Shown: in pieces, positions 6,945 to 13,515 of the stretch
Position numbering within the stretch: position 1 is the stretch's first letter
How the letters are laid out: the number at the start of each line of letters is the position of its first letter
The notes under the pieces: generated by a model
Told to the model about the DNA's origin: nothing
The model's input: the letters and a program-made list of their open reading frames with translations, nothing else
The model's database searches: none
Program-made: the position numbers and the translations under genes
Source: Candidatus Bathyarchaeota archaeon
GTDB lineage: Archaea > Thermoproteota > Bathyarchaeia > Bathyarchaeales > DTEX01
Reading direction: 5' to 3'
Assembly (NCBI GenBank): GCA_021162225.1
Contig: JAGGZB010000132.1
Location: 1-16,230 of the forward strand
DNA: 16,230 bases

Positions 6945-7465
6945 TCGGAATATTTGTACTTACGCCCGAATTACGTAAAGAATTGAAGGCTCCTCTCGGT
7001 CCACTTATTAAAGGATCATTTGAAGAGACTTCCAGAAAGATCGCTAAGCTCGTAGCTGAGAAGAAGCCAAAAAAATTGATCACGGTTGGCGATCAGGTCA
7101 CAATGAACATGGTCTCGAATAATATCTATCCAGATGTCGCCATAGTTGACTCAAGAGTTATGAGAAAGATGATCTCTCCAGTAAAGTTTGAGGCTGATAG
7201 CGTCTTTCAGACAAACAACCCTCCGGGCACTATAACCGAAGAATCTTGGAAGGCGATTGAGAAAGCCATTAATAGTCCTAGACGATCGAAAGTGATGGTT
7301 AATGGCGAAGAGGATCTTCTAACAATAGTCGCCGTTCTCTCGGCTCCCTACGGCTCGATAGTGATATATGGACAACCGAAGCAAGGGGTAGTTGTGTTGG
7401 AGGTCGAAGAAGAGGTCAAGAAAAGATTTCAAGGTATAATCAGGAGAATGAAAAAGATAAATTAG
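6941..7465 (+). CDS. GTP-dependent dephospho-CoA kinase (DUF359 family)
   Basis: This enzyme phosphorylates dephospho-CoA at the ribose 3'-hydroxyl using GTP, the last step of CoA synthesis in Archaea. It is unrelated to bacterial CoaE. Family motifs are present in order over 174 residues: Gly50-Asp51 (TVGDQVT), Asp70 (IVDSRVMRK), NPPGTIT around 93-99, GEEDL at 122-126 and GQPKQGVV at 144-151. The GTG start overlaps the spt4 stop and has no good Shine-Dalgarno motif, so reinitiation after spt4 is likely. About 110 bases separate it from rps24e; this gap has TATA-like A/T-rich DNA and a small ggaat/attcc hairpin at 7519-7532, so the ribosomal genes may have an extra promoter. Confidence 0.92.
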   Translation: MIGIFVLTPELRKELKAPLGPLIKGSFEETSRKIAKLVAEKKPKKLITVGDQVTMNMVSNNIYPDVAIVDSRVMRKMISPVKFEADSVFQTNNPPGTITEESWKAIEKAINSPRRSKVMVNGEEDLLTIVAVLSAPYGSIVIYGQPKQGVVVLEVEEEVKKRFQGIIRRMKKIN

Positions 7466-7565
7466 GAATGTTTCTTCCTTAAATGCCGTTGTAGAATCTA
7501 AAATAACATTAATAAAGAGGAATTATTATTCCAATCACTAAAGCATCAACTTTGGCATGCGTTGC

Positions 7566-7570
7566 GGTGA
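7566..7570 (+). promoter_or_regulatory. Shine-Dalgarno motif that sets the rps24e start
   Basis: GGTGA, complementary to the archaeal 16S rRNA 3' end, lies five bases before GTG 7576. It supports that start over TTG 7552 or GTG 7567, which would begin upstream of or inside the motif. Confidence 0.65.
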
Positions 7571-7575
7571 ATGCT

Positions 7576-7878
7576 GTGAAGCTCAAAATCACCAATAAGC
7601 AAAGAAACGAGCTGCTTAAGCGAGTTGAGGTTGAGTTTCAGATAAGTCATGAAAGCGAGGGGACACCTTCTCGCATTGAGGTTAGAAGAAGCCTCGCCAG
7701 CATACTCGACGTAGATGAAGAAAGAGTCTACATCAAAAAAATTGAAACTAAAGCTGGAATGAACCTTTCTATTGGCAAAGCGAATGTATATGATTCGCCG
7801 AGCCAAGCCGAGTATGTTGAACCGGAACATATAATACTCAGAAATAAGCCTAAAACAAAGGAGGAAGGAGGAGAGTAG
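7576..7878 (+). CDS. rps24e: 30S ribosomal protein S24e
   Basis: This is a small-subunit protein shared by Archaea and eukaryotes. With the GTG start at 7576 the protein has 100 residues and opens with KLKITNKQRNELLKRVEVEFQISHE, which matches the usual S24e N terminus. The central RIEVRRSLASIL...VYIKKIETKAGMNLSIGKANVYDS is diagnostic. The reading frame extends upstream to TTG 7552, but the extra eight residues (with Cys) are not family-like and the GGTGA motif favours 7576. Its Lys/Glu-rich tail is typical. The rps27ae start follows five bases after its stop. Confidence 0.93.
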   Translation: MKLKITNKQRNELLKRVEVEFQISHESEGTPSRIEVRRSLASILDVDEERVYIKKIETKAGMNLSIGKANVYDSPSQAEYVEPEHIILRNKPKTKEEGGE

Positions 7879-7883
7879 ACTAA

Positions 7884-8087
7884 TTGTCTAAGGAAGAGGC
7901 AAAGAAGCCTAAAAAGGAAAAGAAGATTTACATGTACTATAAAATTGAGAATGGAAAGTTAAAGCGTCTCTTACCCTTCTGTGATCGATGTGGCCCCGGC
8001 TATTTCATGGCAGATCATGGAGACCGCTACACATGTGGTCACTGCGGATTCACAAAATACAAAGCGGTTTTAAAAAAGAACGAGTAG
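7884..8087 (+). CDS. rps27ae: 30S ribosomal protein S27ae
   Basis: This 67-residue zinc-ribbon ribosomal protein has Cys33-x2-Cys36 and Cys51-x2-Cys54 flanking the GPGYFMADHGDRYT stretch. The N terminus is Lys-rich, as expected for rRNA binding. In eukaryotes the homologue is made fused to ubiquitin; here it is stand-alone. Translation starts at TTG 7884, preceded by ggaggag at 7867-7873 inside the end of rps24e, so the two are coupled. It ends the five-gene cluster; the convergent small membrane-protein gene stops only 11 bases away. Confidence 0.95.
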   Translation: MSKEEAKKPKKEKKIYMYYKIENGKLKRLLPFCDRCGPGYFMADHGDRYTCGHCGFTKYKAVLKKNE

Positions 8088-8098
8088 AGCTTAGAACT

Positions 8099-8302
8099 CT
8101 ATTTTTTCTTTATTGCTAGAAAGAATTGAATTCCAGCAGAGAGTACTAGCAGGACTGTTAGTATTGATACGAGTCTTTTAACGGATTCATAGGCTGTAGT
8201 AAATTCATATGTCGGTAAAAAGACGAGCCAAAGATATCCTACGAGAACTAGGAAGCAGATAGAGGAGATTAAGTAGAAAATGTTAATTTGGAATTTCTTC
8301 AC
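8099..8302 (-). CDS. Small two-helix membrane protein, unrecognised
   Basis: This 67-residue protein has two strongly hydrophobic segments at about 8-29 and 44-64, joined by a short polar loop (PTYEFTTAYESVKR), and a Lys-rich C terminus. I recognise no family. It is probably real, because the GTG start at 8302 is preceded by a clean GGTGA at a six-base spacing on the same strand, and the hydrophobic pattern is not that of an antisense artefact. The basic ends suggest both termini face the cytoplasm. It lies between the ribosomal cluster (convergent) and the phosphodiesterase (divergent), with no functional hint from either. Confidence 0.7.
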   Translation of the reverse strand: MKKFQINIFYLISSICFLVLVGYLWLVFLPTYEFTTAYESVKRLVSILTVLLVLSAGIQFFLAIKKK

Positions 8303-8308
8303 TTTTGT

Positions 8309-8313
8309 TCACC
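8309..8313 (-). promoter_or_regulatory. Shine-Dalgarno motif of the small membrane protein
   Basis: The minus strand reads GGTGA, six bases before the GTG start at 8302. It is the main support that this short gene is translated. Confidence 0.6.
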
Positions 8314-8393
8314 AGCTTGCTAAACAAGAGGATATGAAAGTGGCGAGATTATTATTTTTTCTCATTTAATGCGCAAAAAAGGTACTTTGAAAA

Positions 8394-8403
8394 TTTTAAT
8401 AAA
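8394..8403 (+). promoter_or_regulatory. TATA-like box for the phosphodiesterase
   Basis: The box ttttaataaa predicts a transcript start around 8424-8428, directly before the GGTGAT Shine-Dalgarno motif at 8429-8434, which is six bases from the ATG. This makes the upstream in-frame ATG at 8369 unlikely to be in the transcript. Confidence 0.5.
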
Positions 8404-8440
8404 GAAAATCTGTAGTATCGAATCTGTTGGTGATGTGAGA

Positions 8441-8935
8441 ATGAAGATTGGAATAATTTCAGATACTCATGATAGGTTACCTTTCATTGACAAAGCTATC
8501 GAAGAATTGAATAAAGAAAGAGTTGATTTGGTGCTTCATGCTGGTGACTACTGTGCCCCCTTCGCCGCCTTCAGATTTAAACCTTTAAAGGCCAAGATGA
8601 TAGGAGTTTTCGGAAACAATGATGCTGAAAGAGAGCTATTGCGGAGAAACTTCAGCGAGATAGGCGTTGAGATACGAGGTAGATTCGCGGAGATAAAAGC
8701 CGACGATGTCAAGATTGCTCTTCTTCACGGAGATGAAGAGGAGCTCTTAAACTCCATTATAAATACTAAGTCCTACGATGTAGTGGTTTATGGACATACT
8801 CATCATCCTGAAGTAAAGAAAAAGAACGGAGTTCTAACGGTTAATCCGGGAGAGGTATGTGGCTATCTCACAGGAGAAGCAACTATAGGTATACTTGATA
8901 CAAAAACTAAGGACGTGACGATAATCCAGATATAA
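8441..8935 (+). CDS. Calcineurin-like phosphodiesterase, MJ0936/YfcE family
   Basis: This 164-residue metallophosphoesterase hydrolyses phosphodiesters in vitro in related proteins; the physiological substrate is not settled. Metal ligands are Asp8 and His10 (SDTHD), Asp36 (HAGD), Asn60 (GNND), His96 (LLHG), and His119 and His121 (GHTHHPE), all as in the family. The NPGEVCGYLTGEAT stretch near the end is also typical. The start at ATG 8441 puts the first beta strand (KIGIISDTH) at the N terminus and follows a perfect GGTGAT. An extension from 8369 would add 24 unlike residues and precede the predicted transcript start. It converges with the endonuclease V gene, 24 bases apart. Confidence 0.92.
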   Translation: MKIGIISDTHDRLPFIDKAIEELNKERVDLVLHAGDYCAPFAAFRFKPLKAKMIGVFGNNDAERELLRRNFSEIGVEIRGRFAEIKADDVKIALLHGDEEELLNSIINTKSYDVVVYGHTHHPEVKKKNGVLTVNPGEVCGYLTGEATIGILDTKTKDVTIIQI

Positions 8936-8959
8936 GGGTTTCTTCAGCAGACTCACCTG

Positions 8960-9637
8960 CTAGGTTTTCCTTTTCGCCTTTTCGGCGATAAGATGTGCGT
9001 ATCGAATGGGTTCTGGAATCCTATGTCTGGAGCATTCAAGCACTATCTTCACAGCTGTTTCAAGAGAGACTTTATGACCCACACTTACATATATGGGCTT
9101 GCTGTTCTTCCTCGTTAAAACAGCTGCGCCTATAATCTCTTCGCCATCAATTATAGGCTTCCACGAATCATTGATGCTCCTAACTTCCCCGCACAAAAGA
9201 CCCTTAGCGACTCCTATCGTAGGCGTGTTTAAAACTAAACCAAAGTGGCAGGCGAGGCCGAAACGGCGAGGATGAGCTCGTCCATGCCCCTCAACCATAA
9301 AAACGTCTGGTTTTACCTTCAACATTCGTGCTACGGCTATCGCTGGAGGAAGTTCTCTTAAGAAGAGAAAGGTCGGAATGTACGGAATCGTCATATTTAG
9401 CGAATAAGTCTTTTCTTCAATTATTCTCATAGTCTTATATTCAAGCACGACGGCGGCTCCATATGCTCTGCCATCTGAGTATGCAATGTCTATCCCAGCA
9501 ATATACTTAATCTCTCGCGGTAAAGAATCGTAGGTAATCACGGCTTTTGAGAGGTATCTCTGAATCTTCTCAGCTCGCTTGAGGATGAGGAGCATTCTAG
9601 AATCCAGAATCGGCTGTGCTAATATTTTCCATTCCAT
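8960..9637 (-). CDS. nfi: Endonuclease V (deoxyinosine 3' endonuclease)
   Basis: This enzyme cuts one phosphodiester 3' of inosine and other deaminated bases in DNA (and RNA in some homologues). The 225-residue protein has the family blocks in order: Asp50 in GIDIAY, the Pro85-Tyr-Ile-Pro88 wedge, Glu95 in FLFLRE, GHGRAHPRRFGLACHFG at 117-133, TIGVAKGLLCGE, and His188 in VSVGHKVS. The third catalytic carboxylate, usually Asp before the GHG block, is Glu116 here (VEGHG). Family length and all other residues are intact, so the protein is probably functional. The ATG lies three bases after the SepRS stop, making it the last gene of a translin-SepRS-nfi operon. Confidence 0.94.
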   Translation of the reverse strand: MEWKILAQPILDSRMLLILKRAEKIQRYLSKAVITYDSLPREIKYIAGIDIAYSDGRAYGAAVVLEYKTMRIIEEKTYSLNMTIPYIPTFLFLRELPPAIAVARMLKVKPDVFMVEGHGRAHPRRFGLACHFGLVLNTPTIGVAKGLLCGEVRSINDSWKPIIDGEEIIGAAVLTRKNSKPIYVSVGHKVSLETAVKIVLECSRHRIPEPIRYAHLIAEKAKRKT

Positions 9638-9640
9638 GGT

Positions 9641-11245
9641 TTACTCGCTTATCTCTGCACGTATGCCTAGGAAAACAGGGCCTGTTACCATTATTCTCTT
9701 TTTCTGGCTCGTTATGAATCTACGTGCCGTTCTGCTTAGCTCAAGGTTCACATCGCTTAATCTCTTAACCATCTTAATCCTAACATCGACTGCTTCAAGC
9801 CCCTTTCTTAAAGCTTCCTCTATTTTGGCGGCGGCATATGAAGCCACACCGTCTAAGTATTTAATGTCCGTGCAGAGTCCCTTTTCCCGCGTCTCCCTAA
9901 CCAGCGGAGAATCATCCATGCCTTTGAGAGGTATTCCTAAAACGTTTCCATCATAGACAAATATGCGATTTTCAGCTGCGGCTCCTAAAAGAGAAGCTCC
10001 TTTTTCATCCTCGTAGATGTAAATCTTAACTCTCTTGCCAAGGATCTCCCCATCATATACGAGAAACTGGCACGGACCTACGGAGTTCTTATGTTTAAGG
10101 GCTTCACGGATTATCGCGTCTCGTATTCTCCCGCCCTCTTCGGTCACCGGTTCCTCCCTGAATCTAAGCGCCTCAGCGATCATTCGGTCAGTAAGAAATA
10201 GCTTCTTGTAGAATTGCGGATAGACGAGTCTTCGAACATCGCTTTCTCCATAAAGTACCATTGCCAACCTTTCCACTCCTAAGCCGACATTTAAAACCGG
10301 ATACTCCAGCCCGTATCTTGCCAGAGATATGGGATTATAAATGCCATAATCAACTATCTCAACCCACTCTCCGGAGGAGGGATTATAAACAAAACCCTCA
10401 TACTCCATCCCATAGGCGTAATACTTGGAGGTCACTTTTCTCTTAACGAATCGGAAGTTTCTAAGGCCCAGAGGCTCAAGTAAAGCTCTTGTTATCCTCT
10501 CTCCCTCCTCTACATTCAACTCATCATCCATCACAACGCAGCTGGCGGAGTGATGTACTTTGAGATGCGTAGGATCCTCTCTCTGTTCTCTCCGAAATCT
10601 CATGTCCACAGAAAAGAGCTTCAAAGGAAGATCCACCATGTGCTGGAGGGCTTGAAGCGTCAGAAACCAAGAGCTCGTCATGTGTGAACGTAAAGTTAGC
10701 TTTGAGGGCTTCGGTCTTAGGGATGAAAATTCAGGAAAAACCTGGGAGACAACGCGGATTGCAACATCATCGGAGATATCAAGTGCTTCAGCTATCTCTT
10801 CAATAAGATCATCAGATTCTATCTTCCCCTTCTTATAATCTCTAAATACTCCCTTTAAAGCGAGGATCTTAGAATCGGTCAGCTTCACCCCCAGCTTCTC
10901 AATCTCCTCACATTTAGCTTTGCTTAACCCGATATCTGGACGCGGCAGAGTCGCCAAGTAATAGCAACGATCAAGTATTATCGGCGCTTCCGGTCCATAT
11001 TGACGATATATCTCATTCTCATCAACTATGACTGGATTAAAGACTTCATCGAACCCTAAACTGAGAAATCTGTTTCTGAGCTTCTGTATAAGCTCATAGA
11101 TCGGATGGGGCTTTCCTTGTCTTTTCGAATGGAGAGCAAGTCTCTTTGAGGATCTTGATATAAGGCTTGAGCTCTCTTTCCATGTTTTCTCAAATCCTTC
11201 TTTCTCAACTTTTTTTAGAATCTCATGCGGATTCAGCGGACTCAT
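9641..11245 (-). CDS. sepS: O-phosphoseryl-tRNA(Cys) synthetase (SepRS)
   Basis: This class II synthetase charges tRNA-Cys with O-phosphoserine, which SepCysS then converts to Cys-tRNA. It is a route used by methanogens and some other archaea. Numbering from the ATG (534 residues), class II motif 2 is RFRREQRED at about 216-224 and motif 3 GLGVERLA at about 321-328. Candidate phosphoserine-binding residues are His188-Met-Thr190 and Ser233/Ser235 in HHSASC, with Asn319 near motif 3. The C-terminal domain contains family-like GAAAENRIFVYDGNVLGIP. I chose ATG 11245 because AGAGGAG ends five bases before it; an in-frame ATG at 11260 precedes that motif. It overlaps the translin gene by 23 bases. 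No SepCysS gene is in the window. Confidence 0.93.
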   Translation of the reverse strand: MSPLNPHEILKKVEKEGFEKTWKESSSLISRSSKRLALHSKRQGKPHPIYELIQKLRNRFLSLGFDEVFNPVIVDENEIYRQYGPEAPIILDRCYYLATLPRPDIGLSKAKCEEIEKLGVKLTDSKILALKGVFRDYKKGKIESDDLIEEIAEALDISDDVAIRVVSQVFPEFSSLRPKPSKLTLRSHMTSSWFLTLQALQHMVDLPLKLFSVDMRFRREQREDPTHLKVHHSASCVVMDDELNVEEGERITRALLEPLGLRNFRFVKRKVTSKYYAYGMEYEGFVYNPSSGEWVEIVDYGIYNPISLARYGLEYPVLNVGLGVERLAMVLYGESDVRRLVYPQFYKKLFLTDRMIAEALRFREEPVTEEGGRIRDAIIREALKHKNSVGPCQFLVYDGEILGKRVKIYIYEDEKGASLLGAAAENRIFVYDGNVLGIPLKGMDDSPLVRETREKGLCTDIKYLDGVASYAAAKIEEALRKGLEAVDVRIKMVKRLSDVNLELSRTARRFITSQKKRIMVTGPVFLGIRAEISE

Positions 11246-11900
11246 CTTTTCTCCTCTCATCTAACGCCTTAATCAGATTCATGATTTGCCGTTCAAGCGA
11301 GCTTCTGCCAGACTCGATCATTATATCTGCTCTTGTAGCTTCAATTATTCTCCTGCCCGTATCGCATTTTCTTCTAAGGCTTGACACGAGAATCTGAATA
11401 TCTTCTAGATTAATGATCTCTTCATATATCGTCTCCATTAATCTTAAGCATCTTTCAGCTTCACATCTCATATTCTTCCTTAATGATTCGAGAGCTCTCC
11501 TTCGTAGTTCTCCTATTACATCTGCGAGTCCGAGAACATAAGCATCCATGGGAACATTGAGTTCTTCAAGTTCCGGAAATCTTGAGTCTTTGATGAGGTT
11601 CAAGAGTATATTCGCCTCTGCATATTCTTGAAACGCCGAGTTCACTGGGCTCATATAAAAAAGGTCTGGATAATCCTTTGATGTCTCTTTGATTTTTTCT
11701 AGGGTTCTCTTAGCTTCTTCAAGTGTTTCTCTGGCTTTTTTAAGATTCTCTTTGTGAATTTGAAATACAGCCTGTTTAGAGAGTCTAGTAGCCTTACGTG
11801 CGGCTATTTGAATCTCTTGCTTAAATATATCTTTTCTGGCTAATTCTTTCCGTATTCTCTCCAGAGTATCTCTAAGCGACATAGCGTTCACGTTTAACAT
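11223..11900 (-). CDS. Translin family protein (archaeal)
   Basis: This all-helical 225-residue protein has the archaeal translin/TRAX pattern: an N-terminal RKATRLSKQAVFQIHK helix, PVNSAFQEYAEANILL with conserved Glu residues, the glycine-containing YVLGLADVIGELRRRALESL helix, and the signature LRRKCDTGRRIIEATRADI near residues 174-192. Eukaryotic translin and TRAX form the C3PO RNase complex that cuts short RNAs and tRNA 5' leaders; archaeal homologues form octamers that bind or cleave RNA. The start at 11900 lies about 26 bases after a TATA-like box, so the message is probably leaderless; ATG 11882 is an alternative. The gene heads the operon with SepRS and endonuclease V. Confidence 0.88.
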   Translation of the reverse strand: MLNVNAMSLRDTLERIRKELARKDIFKQEIQIAARKATRLSKQAVFQIHKENLKKARETLEEAKRTLEKIKETSKDYPDLFYMSPVNSAFQEYAEANILLNLIKDSRFPELEELNVPMDAYVLGLADVIGELRRRALESLRKNMRCEAERCLRLMETIYEEIINLEDIQILVSSLRRKCDTGRRIIEATRADIMIESGRSSLERQIMNLIKALDERRKDESAESA

Positions 11901-11926
11901 TGGCTGGAATTAATACCTCATCATAT

Positions 11927-11934
11927 TATTTAAG
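11927..11934 (-). promoter_or_regulatory. TATA-like box of the translin-SepRS-nfi operon
   Basis: The minus strand reads cttaaata, 26 bases from the translin ATG at 11900. This is the spacing expected for a leaderless transcript, and there is no Shine-Dalgarno motif before that ATG. Confidence 0.55.
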
Positions 11935-11954
11935 AATCTTGATTTAGACCTGAA

Positions 11955-11962
11955 TTTTAAAG
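11955..11962 (+). promoter_or_regulatory. TATA-like box for thiDN
   Basis: The box ttttaaag would start transcription near 11985 and give a leader of about 35 bases before TTG 12021, including the Shine-Dalgarno motif gagaggag at 12007-12014. Such a leader is too short for a TPP riboswitch, and I see no THI-box sequence. Confidence 0.4.
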
Positions 11963-12020
11963 GGATAAACTATAACTATTTAGCCATGACGAATAATAAG
12001 ATCTGAAGAGAGGAGAAAGA

Positions 12021-13433
12021 TTGGGCCCAAATGTTATGCTAAGCCGAAAGATTCCATGCGTGATGACAATCGCCGGCTCGGACAGTGGTGGAGGAGCCGG
12101 GATTCAAGCCGACCTTAAAACGTTTTCAGCCCTAGGCGTATTTGGAACATGCGTAATAACGGCTGTTACTGCCCAGAACACGAGAGGAGTGGAGAGTATC
12201 TTTCCCCTTCCTCCAAGCATGGTGAGGTCCCAGATCAAAGCCGTGGTGAAGGATATCCCAGTAAGAGTGGCGAAGACGGGCATGCTTTATTCGCGGGGAA
12301 TCATGGAAGAGGTCGCCAAAGCTATAGACGAGTACAGAATCACGCTGGTTGCAGATCCTGTTATCAGAGCTGGCTCCGGTAGCCCCTTGATAATTGAAGA
12401 AGATAAGAGCGCCATAATCAAATTGATAGTGCCTCGATCTATGATCCTAACTCCAAACGTGTTCGAAGCTGAGTTGATAAGCGGCGTTAAAATAAGAAGC
12501 CTAGATGATATGAAGAATGCGGCGAAGAGAATCGTAAATCTCGGCGCTGAATCTGTTATAATAAAGGGCGGCCACATGAAAGAGAAGAATCTGGAAGTAT
12601 GCGATCTCTTCTATCATGAGGGTTCCTTCAAGGTCTTTAAGAAGAAACGTTTTATGATAAATCCTCATGGAGGGGGATGCACATTCTCAGCCGCGATAGC
12701 ATCGTTCCTCGCACGTGGAGAAAGCCTTGAAAGTGCTGTTGAAGAAGCTGAAAAGTTCATTGAGACTAGCTTCAGAGGGGCTCTAAAGGTTGGATCTGGA
12801 AGAACACCAGTAAATCCCATGACGTTCTTATACAATAAGGCAGGAATAGCTGAAGCTATGGAACAAGTAGATGAAGCGGCCAAGGTCATCGAGAGAAATT
12901 CGAGTATATCCCCGTTCTATGCCGAGGTCGGAATTCAAATAGCAATGGCTCCTCCATATCCTCGCGGACCCGAAGAGATAGTTGCTATTGATGGAAGAAT
13001 AATCAAGACTCGTGATGGACTGAAGGCAGCGGGTCCTCCACGTCTCGGCGCTTCGAAACATATGGCATCCGTAATTTTGACGGCTATGAAGTATGATCCA
13101 CGAGTTCGTGCAGCCATGAATCTGCATTACAGCCCCGTTCTCCTAAAGGCCTTTAAGAGAATAGGCTGCAAAGTTTCTGGATTCGATAGAAAGCTTGAAC
13201 CAGCTGAGATAAAACGCGTTGAAGGCAAGTCTCTTCCTTGGGGGGTTGAGGAGGCCATTCATAAAATGCACGAAGAAGTTCCAGACGTAATATACGATGA
13301 GGGGGAAGTTGGAAAGGAGCCTATGATAAGAGTACTTGGCAGAAACGCATTAGAAGTTGTTGATAAAGTGCTCAGAGCCGTAGATGTTGCCCGAGAAATA
13401 GCGCATAGGATGAAACGAGGCGGAGATGCATAG
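12021..13433 (+). CDS. thiDN: Fused HMP/HMP-P kinase and thiamine-phosphate synthase (ThiD-ThiN)
   Basis: A bifunctional thiamine enzyme of 470 residues. Residues 1 to about 270 are a ribokinase-fold ThiD that phosphorylates hydroxymethylpyrimidine (phosphate): AGSDSGGGAGIQADLKTFSALG (18-39), TAVTAQNT, ADPVIRAGSG, LTPNVFEAE, and the anion-hole segment NPHGGGCTFSAAI (214-226). Residues about 285-465 are ThiN, the archaeal thiamine-phosphate synthase that replaces ThiE, with EVGIQIAMAPPYP, GPPRLGASKHMASVILTAM and DPRVRAAMNLHYS. In most ThiD proteins the anion-hole segment is N-T-H-G-T-G-C; here Thr is Gly218. I chose TTG 12021 because gagaggag lies six bases upstream; ATG 12036 is possible. It is divergent from translin and convergent with the dehydrogenase. 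Confidence 0.94.
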   Translation: MGPNVMLSRKIPCVMTIAGSDSGGGAGIQADLKTFSALGVFGTCVITAVTAQNTRGVESIFPLPPSMVRSQIKAVVKDIPVRVAKTGMLYSRGIMEEVAKAIDEYRITLVADPVIRAGSGSPLIIEEDKSAIIKLIVPRSMILTPNVFEAELISGVKIRSLDDMKNAAKRIVNLGAESVIIKGGHMKEKNLEVCDLFYHEGSFKVFKKKRFMINPHGGGCTFSAAIASFLARGESLESAVEEAEKFIETSFRGALKVGSGRTPVNPMTFLYNKAGIAEAMEQVDEAAKVIERNSSISPFYAEVGIQIAMAPPYPRGPEEIVAIDGRIIKTRDGLKAAGPPRLGASKHMASVILTAMKYDPRVRAAMNLHYSPVLLKAFKRIGCKVSGFDRKLEPAEIKRVEGKSLPWGVEEAIHKMHEEVPDVIYDEGEVGKEPMIRVLGRNALEVVDKVLRAVDVAREIAHRMKRGGDA

Positions 13434-13448
13434 GCAAAAAGGAGTTTT

Positions 13449-13489
13449 CATGTTCCTAATTAACATGTATTCAGAAAGCGGAGTTCTGA
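13449..13489. terminator. Tandem hairpins between convergent genes
   Basis: Two perfect six-pair stems with seven-base loops lie back to back: catgtt/aacatg (13449-13454 with 13462-13467) and tcagaa/ttctga (13471-13476 with 13484-13489). They sit between the thiDN stop and the dehydrogenase stop, where bidirectional termination is expected. Neither is followed by a strong T tract on the plus strand; on the minus strand the dehydrogenase transcript would read A/T-rich DNA through them. The termination role is an inference. Confidence 0.35.
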
Positions 13490-13515
13490 GATGGGAAGAT
13501 TGCTGAAAATAAAAT

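Noticed and set aside
8369..8440. An N-terminal extension of 24 residues on the phosphodiesterase
   Set aside because: The family starts at the KIGIISDTH strand, a perfect GGTGAT precedes ATG 8441, and the TATA-like box at 8394 puts the transcript start after 8369.
11918..11924. An ATGATGA on the minus strand upstream of translin as a second box C
   Set aside because: No CTGA follows at guide distance and no second C box exists; it lies inside the translin promoter region.
11963..12020. A TPP riboswitch before thiDN
   Set aside because: The predicted leader is only about 35 bases, and no THI-box-like sequence or three-way junction is visible.
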